From: Paenibacillus_AP thailandensis
Lineage (GTDB): Bacteria; Bacillota; Bacilli; Paenibacillales; Paenibacillaceae
Reading direction: 5' to 3'
Assembly: GCF_042685365.1 (NCBI RefSeq)
Contig: NZ_JBHUMY010000011.1
Span: 124,001-188,000 of the forward strand
Length of the DNA: 64,000 nucleotides
Under the pieces are notes generated by a model. It made no database searches. It saw nothing but the letters and a program-made list of their open reading frames with translations, and had not been told where the DNA came from. Each line of letters begins with the position of its first letter. The first letter of the stretch is position 1. This document shows positions 43,779 to 50,250 of the stretch, one piece after another. The translations under genes were made by a program, and so were the position numbers.

Positions 43779-44297
43779 TTATTTTTGTTTCGGGTACGCA
43801 GCGAACGCTTCGATCTCGATCAGCCAGTCCGGATTGACGAGACTTGCAACGCCGACGGTAGACCGGGCAGGCTTCGTCGGATTATCCTCCGTATTAAAAA
43901 ATTTCGCGTAAGCGTCGAACCAGCCCTGATAATCGTATTCGCCGCCTTTGGCCGCATCGGGCGCGATATAGACGCGCAGATAAGTGACGTCCTTCAAGGA
44001 CAAGCCTTGTTCCTTCAAACCGGCCTCCAGCGTCTTCAGAACGCCTTCGGCTTGCGTTTTCGTATCCCCGTAGCGTTCGTAAACCGTGGTCCCTTCTTTG
44101 TTAAGCAGCGGCGGAACGGTGCCGCTTGTCCAGTAGGCCGCAACGCCCTTCGGTATGGCCACCGCGCTTGAAATCGAAGACGCCGGCGTGCCGAAATATT
44201 CGACTTTCTGTATGATTTTGGTCCCTGCATACACGGAGGCTCCCGCGAAACAAGAAAGCAGCGCCGCCGCCGTCGCGATTTTCAACGAATTTCTCAT
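43779..44297 (-). CDS. Exported RidA-family (YjgF/UK114) imine deaminase
   Basis: A 172-residue protein. Residues 1-25 are a classical Sec signal peptide (Arg/Lys start, hydrophobic core, Ser-Val-Tyr-Ala before the cut), which is rare for this normally cytosolic family. The rest is a full RidA fold with the family pattern Pro-Ala-Arg-Ser-Thr-Val-Gly-Val-Ala-Ser-Leu ... Leu-Ile-Glu-Ile-Glu; the Arg is the carboxylate-binding catalytic residue. RidA hydrolyses 2-imino acids to 2-oxo acids and ammonia. It lies 36 bases after the L-amino-acid-oxidase-like gene, whose product would be its substrate. The start ATG is preceded by an AGGAAGGGG-type site. Confidence 0.9.
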   Translation of the reverse strand: MRNSLKIATAAALLSCFAGASVYAGTKIIQKVEYFGTPASSISSAVAIPKGVAAYWTSGTVPPLLNKEGTTVYERYGDTKTQAEGVLKTLEAGLKEQGLSLKDVTYLRVYIAPDAAKGGEYDYQGWFDAYAKFFNTEDNPTKPARSTVGVASLVNPDWLIEIEAFAAYPKQK

Positions 44298-44333
44298 TTT
44301 TCCCCTTCCTCTCTCCTCAAGGATCGTTTAGCG

Positions 44334-45936
44334 CTACTCCTGCAGCACCCGCTGATGAATCTCGGTCACGACGGAACGGGCCGATTCGATACCGCCGGCC
44401 ATCCACGCCGTAATGTAGCTCATATGCTCGCCTGCCAGATAGACGCGGCGGTCCGGCTTGCATAACGTCTTGTAAATCGTTTGCCGCTGGTCGCCGGTAT
44501 AGGACACCCAGCCGCCGAGATTGTACTTGACGCTTTTCCAATCCACCGAGAAGGACGATTCGAATTCGTCGTAATATTGCGGGTGGATTTTGGCGCCTTG
44601 CGCCAAAGCGTGCTTCTCCCGCTCCTGCGGAGACATCGCCCCTAGCTTGTCCGCGTTCGCTCCGAACGCATAGTAGCCAAGCAGCACGCCTTTCTTATCC
44701 AAGTACCGGGTAGGCGGATAATAGATCGACGAGATATCCATGTTCGTCAGCGTGTTGCCGCCGTAAATTTGCTCGTCCTCTTCCCAGAAACGGCGCTTGA
44801 ATTGCAACCCGATCTTTCCGGCCGAGGCGTAATTGACGCTGTCGATCGCGCTTTTCATCTCCGCGGAGAAGTCCGCTTTGATCGACTTCAGGACGGACAA
44901 GGGAATCGTACAAATGCAATAATCGCCCGTAACCGTCTTCTCTTTCCCGCTTTTCAAGTCCTTATATTTCACCGTGACGCTGCTTTCGCCCTGCGATATT
45001 TCGGTCACCTCGGAGTTGTATTCGATCACGCCCTTCAGCCTTTTCTCGAAAGCGTTCGGAATCGCGTCAATCCCGCCTACCGGGTGGAACATCATCATCT
45101 GCTGGTCGTAGCTGTATTCGCTGCTGAAGAAATTGCCGAAGCCGGAATTCAGAATCGCCTTCATGCTGAACGGATCCCGCAGGACGCCCGCATCGAGGCC
45201 CGATCCCGGCTCGTCCTTGTAGCCTCCCCGCGAGGAGCCTTTGTAGAACAAATCCTTGTCCAGATCGCCTTCGGCCTTCAAATAATTGACCAGCTTCTCC
45301 TTCTCCTCGGGCGTTNNNNNNNNNNNNNNNNNNNNNNNNNNNNNNNNNNNNNNNNNNNNNNNNNNNNNNNNNNNNNNNNNNNNNNNNNNNNNNNCGTTTC
45401 CGGACCTTATGGCCGGAGAGCTCCCCCACGTTCTCGTTATAGTAATAGGCATGATCGTTCACGTTATTGAAAGGCTCGATCGGAATATTGAACTTGCGGA
45501 TATATTCCATCGTGACATGAAATTGCGGAATCCGCATCGGCCCCGCGTTCAGATAGCAATGCTCGGCGAATCGGGCAACTTGCGCCGCGCCGGTAATTTC
45601 GGTATCGGACGTTCCGCCCCGCACCGTCCATATCCGCCCGCCCGGACGGGTTCTCGCCTCCAGTACGGTACAATCGTAGCCGGCTTGCCCAAGCTCGTAA
45701 GCGGACGTTAGGCCAGCGATCCCTCCTCCCAAAATGATGATTTTTTTCCCGTTGCGGTTTGCGAGCACAAGATCGTTTTTATTGGGAGGGGTATACTCGG
45801 CCGCCTTTAGCGTTTCCGGGGAAAGCAGCCCCAGCGTCCCCATGACGCTGAATACGGCCGCGCCTCCGCCGATTTTGCCGACCGCCGTCAAAAACTGCCT
45901 GCGCGACATTTCCCCTGTTTTCTCTTTGACCTCCAT
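44334..45936 (-). CDS. Tat-exported L-amino-acid-oxidase-like flavoprotein (interrupted by assembly gap)
   Basis: About 507 residues are visible on the two sides of a run of N. Residues 11-17 are a canonical twin-Arg motif, Ser-Arg-Arg-Gln-Phe-Leu-Thr, followed by a hydrophobic stretch. FAD-binding Gly-Gly-Gly-Ile-Ala-Gly-Leu begins at 70, followed by Arg-Pro-Gly-Gly-Arg-Ile-Trp. Gly-Pro-Met-Arg-Ile-Pro at 132-137 and Glu-Tyr-Ile-Arg-Lys-Phe closely match snake-venom and Rhodococcus L-amino-acid oxidases; the Arg holds the substrate carboxylate. The C-terminus has Tyr-Leu-Ala-Gly-Glu-His for FAD. The expected reaction is L-amino acid + O2 to imino acid + H2O2, outside the membrane. ATG 45936 is eight bases after GGGGAG. 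The two halves are in different frames across the stated 79 N, which I attribute to an estimated gap length. Confidence 0.88.
45316..45394. other. Assembly gap (79 N)
   Basis: 79 unknown bases inside the oxidase gene. Since 79 is not the length needed to keep the frame (the halves differ by one base), the number of N is probably an estimate. Confidence 0.99.
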
Positions 45937-45975
45937 CTCGTTCACTCCCCAAAGCAGGATCTAAAGCTCAACGAG

Positions 45976-45981
45976 AATGTA
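45976..45981 (-). promoter_or_regulatory. Candidate -10 of the oxidase operon
   Basis: TACATT on the minus strand, with no good -35 (AGATGG at 17 bp). A start near 45969 would put the centre of the 46012-46028 box about 51 bases upstream, the position from which TnrA activates in B. subtilis. Confidence 0.4.
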
Positions 45982-46011
45982 GCATGAGGCGGGGCCGCCC
46001 ATCTATTTTAT

Positions 46012-46028
46012 TGTAAGATTATCTTACA
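46012..46028. promoter_or_regulatory. GlnR/TnrA box 1 (oxidase side)
   Basis: TGTAAGATTATCTTACA is a perfect 8-1-8 palindrome. It fully matches TGTNAN7TNACA and 16 of 17 positions of the TnrA consensus TGTNANAWWWWWTNACA. It lies 76 bases upstream of the oxidase start. Confidence 0.85.
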
Positions 46029-46171
46029 TAAATTCTTTTTATTTCCCCAGCCATTGCCGATAAAAACAACCAATATATGCAAGAAGTCATGTTCCGGTGT
46101 TCGTTTATAGTCCGCTTCGACCATTGTTTTTTACGTTCCCCCTTGCTAAAATCCGAATCAAAACGCTTTTG

Positions 46172-46188
46172 TGTCATTTTCTTTAACA
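46172..46188. promoter_or_regulatory. GlnR/TnrA box 2 (regulator-tatC side)
   Basis: TGTCATTTTCTTTAACA fully matches TGTNAN7TNACA, with a T-rich centre. It lies 62 bases upstream of the TnrA-like gene, so it may mediate autoregulation and control of the co-transcribed tatC. Confidence 0.75.
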
Positions 46189-46249
46189 ACCAACGTTAAT
46201 AAGTATGCAGCTATGCCGTACGAATTTATCGATTCGGGAGGGAAAGAGG

Positions 46250-46507
46250 ATGAAGGAAAAAGTGATTTCAATCGGAACCGTCCGGGATTTGACCGGTTTG
46301 ACCGAAAGGCAAATCCGCTATTACGAGGAGAAGAAGCTCGTTTTTCCAACGCGGACGGCCGGAGGGGCCCGGAAATTTTCGTTTGACGATGTGGAGCTGC
46401 TAAAGCTCATTCACAGCAAGCTGAAAGACGGATTCCATACGTTCGAGCTTAGGCAGCAGCCGGAAAAATGGCTTCATCCTTATGAGGAAGGGAGCTTGTC
46501 CCGATGA
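46250..46507 (+). CDS. Short TnrA/GlnR-like MerR-family nitrogen regulator
   Basis: An 85-residue protein that is nearly all DNA-binding domain. Lys-Val-Ile-Ser-Ile-Gly-Thr-Val, Leu-Thr-Gly-Leu-Thr, Arg-Gln-Ile-Arg-Tyr-Tyr-Glu-Glu-Lys-Lys-Leu and Arg-Lys-Phe-Ser-Phe-Asp-Asp-Val-Glu follow B. subtilis TnrA almost residue for residue. TnrA has about 110 residues and its C-terminal tail binds feedback-inhibited glutamine synthetase; here the tail is short and different (ends Glu-Gly-Ser-Leu-Ser-Arg). It is probably a DNA-binding nitrogen-status switch for this locus. ATG after GGGAGGG. Its TGA overlaps the tatC ATG. Confidence 0.85.
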   Translation: MKEKVISIGTVRDLTGLTERQIRYYEEKKLVFPTRTAGGARKFSFDDVELLKLIHSKLKDGFHTFELRQQPEKWLHPYEEGSLSR

Positions 46508-47259
46508 ACGAGGACCAACCGATGCCGCTCCTCGCCCATCTGAAGGAGCTTCGGAAACGGCTTATGATCGTAGTTGCGGTATTCGCCTTGGCGTTTGCCG
46601 GAGGAATGGCCGTCTCCCCTTACATTCTCGATTATTTAAAAAGCGTCCCCCCTGCGTCGGGCATAAGCTGGAACGTGTTTTCGCCGTGGGACGGCGTCAA
46701 GCTGTACGTGAATATCGCCGTATTTCTGGCCGCGACGGCGACGATGCCTTTCGCGCTTCACCAGCTTTGGCTGTTCGTCTGCAAAGGTATGCAAAAACAC
46801 GAGCGGACGGCCGCCCTTCGCTACATCCCTGTTGCCTTGCTGTGCCTGGCGCTTGGCATCGCGTTCGGTTACTATGTCGTGTTCCCGATGAGCTTCGCGT
46901 TTGTCCATGATATCTCGGCTAAACTAAACGTTGTGGAAACTTACGGAGCGACCCAATATTTCGGATTTATGTTCAACATCGTTATCCCCGTCGGCGCAGC
47001 CTTCGAGCTTCCGATCGTGGTCATGTTTCTGACCGGCATCGGCTTATTGAGCCCGAACCGGCTTCGCAAATTTCGCCGTTACGCCTATCTGATACTGGTC
47101 GTCGTCTCCACGGCCATTACGCCTCCGGACATGATGTCGGCGTTCATCGTTCTCATTCCGCTGGCCGTATTATATGAAGCCAGCGTTTGGCTGTCCGGCT
47201 TCGTCTACCGGCGGTCCGCCGCTCGCATGAACGCGGGAAGCCTGCAGCCGTACGGATAA
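46504..47259 (+). CDS. tatC: Tat translocase subunit TatC, LAAO locus
   Basis: A 251-residue TatC with six membrane segments. N-terminal His-Leu-Lys-Glu-Leu-Arg-Lys-Arg-Leu contacts the twin-Arg signal. The conserved Phe-Glu-Leu-Pro-Ile-Val (family Phe-Glu-x-Pro) and the Thr-Pro-Pro-Asp segment are present. TatC is the receptor for folded Tat cargo. The ATG overlaps the regulator's stop by four bases, so the two are translationally coupled. Its TatA partner is on the opposite arm, after ridA. A second tatC is at 54018. Confidence 0.93.
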   Translation: MNEDQPMPLLAHLKELRKRLMIVVAVFALAFAGGMAVSPYILDYLKSVPPASGISWNVFSPWDGVKLYVNIAVFLAATATMPFALHQLWLFVCKGMQKHERTAALRYIPVALLCLALGIAFGYYVVFPMSFAFVHDISAKLNVVETYGATQYFGFMFNIVIPVGAAFELPIVVMFLTGIGLLSPNRLRKFRRYAYLILVVVSTAITPPDMMSAFIVLIPLAVLYEASVWLSGFVYRRSAARMNAGSLQPYG

Positions 47260-47295
47260 GGCACAAGCGGGGGCAAGCCGCTCCGTAACGAAAAC

Positions 47296-47350
47296 AAGCC
47301 TGCGGCGGCACGGAGAAATCCGGCTGTCGCAGGCTTCGCTTGTTTTACGA
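47296..47350. terminator. Terminator between tatC and ppnP
   Basis: Stem AAGCCTGCG / CGCAGGCTT (47296-47336), followed by CGCTTGTTTT on the + strand; the minus side has TTGTTTTCG. It separates two convergent transcripts. Confidence 0.7.
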
Positions 47351-47382
47351 GACGATAACAATCCCGTATTATTCGGCTTCGA

Positions 47383-47700
47383 TTATTCGTAAATATAAGA
47401 GCAGCAGTAGTCCGTCACCGCGGCGACCTGCAGCTTGAATTTTTCATTCGCCGGCACCGTAAATTCGCCTTCGCCTTGAATGTGGCGCCATTCGGTTTCG
47501 CCCGGCAGCAGCACCTTTAGATCGCCAGCCAGTATTTCCATGATTTCCACGCAATCGGTACCGAACTCGTATTCGCCCGGGAGCATGATGCCAAGCGTTT
47601 TTTTCGTGCCGTCCGGGAAGACGATGACGCGGCTGGTCACTTTGCCGTCAAAGTAAATATTCGCTTTCTTGATTGCCGTTACGTTATCAAATTGGGACAT
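47383..47700 (-). CDS. ppnP: Pyrimidine/purine nucleoside phosphorylase PpnP
   Basis: A 105-residue single-domain cupin of the PpnP/YaiE family (DUF1255). Characteristic segments: Ala-Asn-Ile-Tyr-Phe-Asp-Gly-Lys-Val, Val-Phe-Pro-Asp-Gly-Thr-Lys-Lys-Thr-Leu-Gly, Met-Leu-Pro-Gly-Glu-Tyr-Glu-Phe and Asp-Tyr-Cys-Cys-Ser-Tyr. Family members phosphorolyse several nucleosides to base and ribose 1-phosphate in the cytoplasm. Length and ends fit the family exactly. ATG follows GAGGAG. Monocistronic. Confidence 0.93.
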   Translation of the reverse strand: MSQFDNVTAIKKANIYFDGKVTSRVIVFPDGTKKTLGIMLPGEYEFGTDCVEIMEILAGDLKVLLPGETEWRHIQGEGEFTVPANEKFKLQVAAVTDYCCSYIYE

Positions 47701-47746
47701 AGTTTTTTAGCTCCTCGCGCTTGTAAGATGGATGATGTCATGAAAG

Positions 47747-47773
47747 AAACGCCGCTGTCTTAAAGCGGCGTTT
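47747..47773 (-). terminator. Terminator of tkt
   Basis: A 10-bp stem AAACGCCGCT / AGCGGCGTTT with a 7-base loop, the minus strand continuing TTTCTTTCAT. It lies 67 bases after the transketolase stop. Confidence 0.75.
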
Positions 47774-47840
47774 CCGCAAGATAACGGGCTTAAAGGCTAA
47801 GGCGGCTGCCTGCTTATGCCTCAAGCCGTACGAACTTGAA

Positions 47841-49859
47841 TTACAGCAATGCTTTTACTTTGGCCGCGACATTTTCGACCGTAAAGCCGTATTCCTTGAT
47901 GACGCGGTCGCCAGGGGCGGATGCGCCGAACTTGTCGATGCCGAGCACGGCGCCTTGGTCGCCCACGTAACGCTCCCAGCCGAACGGATGAGCCATCTCG
48001 ACGGCAAGGCGGGCTTTAACGTCAGGCAGCAGAACGGAATCTTTGTACGCTTTGTCCTGCTTGTCGAACAGATCCCAGCTCGGCATGCTGATAACGCGAA
48101 CGTGAACGCCCTCTTCGGCCAGCGCCTTCTGCGCCGCTACCGCCAGCTGCACTTCGGAGCCGGTTGCGATAATTTGCGCTTGAGGCTTGCCGTTTGCGGC
48201 GTCGGATACGACGTATGCGCCGCGGCGAACGCCTTCGGCCGCGCCGTTAACCGTGCCTTCGAGAATCGGCAGGTTTTGGCGCGTCAGCACGAGCGCAACG
48301 GGGTTTTCTTTGTTCTCCACGGCGTAAGCCCATGCCGCGGACGTTTCGTTGGCATCCGCCGGACGGATGACCGTCAAGCCCGGAATGACGCGGATCGAAG
48401 CCAACTGCTCGATCGGCTCGTGCGTCGGGCCGTCTTCGCCGACCGCGATGCTGTCGTGCGTCAGCACGTATACGACCGGAAGCTTCTGAATGGCTGCCAG
48501 GCGCACGGCCGGACGCAGATAGTCCGTGAACACGAAGAACGTGCCGCCGAATACTTTTAGCCCGCTGTGCAAGGCGATGCCGTTCATGGCCGCGGCCATG
48601 CCGAACTCGCGAACGCCGAAGTAGATGTTGCGTCCTTCGTAGCTGCCCGGCTTGAATTGCGCATAACCTTTCAGGTGCGTCATCGTCGAGCTTTCCAGGT
48701 CGGCGGAGCCGCCCGCCAGGAACGGAACGTTCTTCGCGAGACCGTTCAGCGCATTGCCCGAAGCGACGCGCGTCGATACCGGCTTGTCTTCAGGCGTATA
48801 CTTCGGAAGATCGGCGTCCCAGCCTTCCGGAAGGTCGCCGGCGATCGCGAGCTCGAATTGCTTCGCAAGCTCCGGATGAGCGGCCTTGTAATCCGCGAAC
48901 AGCTTATCCCAAGCCGCGTTCGCCTGCTCGCCCGCTTGCTTCACTTCCGCGAAGTGAGCGCGGACTTCGGCCGGCACATGGAACGGCTGGTCGACCGGCC
49001 AACCGTAAAATTCCTTCGTCAGCTTCGTTTCCTCGGCGCCGAGCGGCGATCCGTGCGTGCCGGCGTGGCCGCCTTTGCCCCCTTTGTTCGGGCTGCCGTA
49101 GCCGATGATCGTCTTCACTTCGATCAAGGTCGGCTTGCCCGTTTCCGCTTGCGCTTCGGCAATCGCCTTCGACAGCGCGTTCAGGTCGTTGCCGTCTTCC
49201 ACCCGAAGCACTTGCCAGCCGTAACCTTCAAAGCGGCTTTTCACTTTCTCCGAGAAGGAGAGGCTCAGCTCGCCGTCAAGCGAAATGTCGTTGGAATCGT
49301 ACAGGACGATCAGCTTGCCGAGCTGCAGATGGCCCGCGAACGACGCCGCTTCGTGGGAAATGCCTTCCATCAAGTCGCCGTCGCCGCAAATGGCGTACGT
49401 ATAATGATCGATAACTTTAAATTCGTTCTTGTTGTAAGTCGCTGCCAGCTGCGCTTCCGCCAGCGCCATGCCAACCGCCATGCCGATCCCTTGGCCGAGC
49501 GGGCCGGTCGTTGCGTCAACGCCTGCCGTATGGCCGAATTCCGGATGGCCCGGCGTCAGCGATCCCCATTGACGGAAGTTTTGCAGTTCTTCCAGCGGAA
49601 GATCGTAGCCCGACAGGTGCAGCAGGCTGTACAGCAGCATGGAACCGTGTCCGGCCGACAGCACGAAGCGGTCGCGGTTGATCCATGCCGGATTGGACGG
49701 GTTGTGCTTCATGTTTTTCGCGAAAAGCTGATAGCCCATCGGAGCGGCGCCCATCGGCATGCCCGGATGCCCCGATTTGGCTTTTTCGATAGCATCGATT
49801 GCGAGAGTACGGATTGTGTCAATCGACAGCTGTTCGATTGATTTTTGAGTAACTGCCAT
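47841..49859 (-). CDS. tkt: Transketolase
   Basis: A 672-residue thiamine-diphosphate enzyme of the pentose phosphate pathway that moves two-carbon units between ketose and aldose phosphates. The TPP motif is Gly-Asp-Gly-Asp-Leu-Met-Glu-Gly ... Leu-Tyr-Asp-Ser-Asn-Asp-Ile-Ser. Also seen: Ser-Ala-Gly-His-Gly-Ser-Met-Leu-Leu-Tyr, Thr-Gly-Pro-Leu-Gly-Gln-Gly, and Asp-Ser-Ile-Ala-Val-Gly-Glu-Asp-Gly-Pro-Thr-His-Glu-Pro with the catalytic His. The length is normal. The chosen ATG (third Met of the open frame) is eight bases from GGAGG; the first lies only two bases from it. Confidence 0.97.
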   Translation of the reverse strand: MAVTQKSIEQLSIDTIRTLAIDAIEKAKSGHPGMPMGAAPMGYQLFAKNMKHNPSNPAWINRDRFVLSAGHGSMLLYSLLHLSGYDLPLEELQNFRQWGSLTPGHPEFGHTAGVDATTGPLGQGIGMAVGMALAEAQLAATYNKNEFKVIDHYTYAICGDGDLMEGISHEAASFAGHLQLGKLIVLYDSNDISLDGELSLSFSEKVKSRFEGYGWQVLRVEDGNDLNALSKAIAEAQAETGKPTLIEVKTIIGYGSPNKGGKGGHAGTHGSPLGAEETKLTKEFYGWPVDQPFHVPAEVRAHFAEVKQAGEQANAAWDKLFADYKAAHPELAKQFELAIAGDLPEGWDADLPKYTPEDKPVSTRVASGNALNGLAKNVPFLAGGSADLESSTMTHLKGYAQFKPGSYEGRNIYFGVREFGMAAAMNGIALHSGLKVFGGTFFVFTDYLRPAVRLAAIQKLPVVYVLTHDSIAVGEDGPTHEPIEQLASIRVIPGLTVIRPADANETSAAWAYAVENKENPVALVLTRQNLPILEGTVNGAAEGVRRGAYVVSDAANGKPQAQIIATGSEVQLAVAAQKALAEEGVHVRVISMPSWDLFDKQDKAYKDSVLLPDVKARLAVEMAHPFGWERYVGDQGAVLGIDKFGASAPGDRVIKEYGFTVENVAAKVKALL

Positions 49860-49879
49860 TACCATTTCCTCCTATAATC

Positions 49880-50186
49880 CATTTGATCATGCTCTCTTTA
49901 TCTCTTTAAAAATTTCGCGCAAGCACAAGCAGCGCAATGGCTTTTGATATTGTACCATTGTCCAACTTCGTTTTCCATCTTTTAGCCGCGGGCGCACATA
50001 GTTTTTGCTTATAGGCGCCGTAAGCTCAAGTTATGAATAGTATGCCGAATATTTCAAATGTCCCTCCCCGCCGGAACGAAAATAAGCACAAAGTACGTTG
50101 ACAGCTTTTAACAGCGCGTTAAAATAAGGATTGAAAGCCCTTACATAAAATCCGGTTAATGGCGCGCATCTTTTTTTAAACTGTAC
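49880..50186. other. Spacer between tkt and the GH30 gene
   Basis: Divergent promoter region with AT-rich stretches; no gene is visible. A frame on the minus strand covers 50031-50744, but it overlaps the glycosidase in antisense and shows no protein-family features. Confidence 0.4.
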
Positions 50187-50214
50187 TGAAACCGGTTTCA
50201 TGTAACGGGTTTCA
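50187..50214 (+). promoter_or_regulatory. Tandem cre-type (CcpA/LacI family) operators
   Basis: TGAAACCGGTTTCA (50187-50200) is a perfect palindrome and a full match to the cre consensus TGWAANCGNTNWCA. Directly abutting it, TGTAACGGGTTTCA (50201-50214) matches 13 of 14. They lie 37 bases before the GH30 start, where binding would block transcription. A local LacI-family repressor is the alternative to CcpA. Confidence 0.75.
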
Positions 50215-50250
50215 TGAAGCAACCCAATTTCGCGCAAAGGGGTAATGCAA

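Noticed and set aside
45316..45394. Frameshift making the oxidase a pseudogene
   Set aside because: Both flanks are long, clean and conserved; the mismatch depends only on the number of N, which is likely an estimate.
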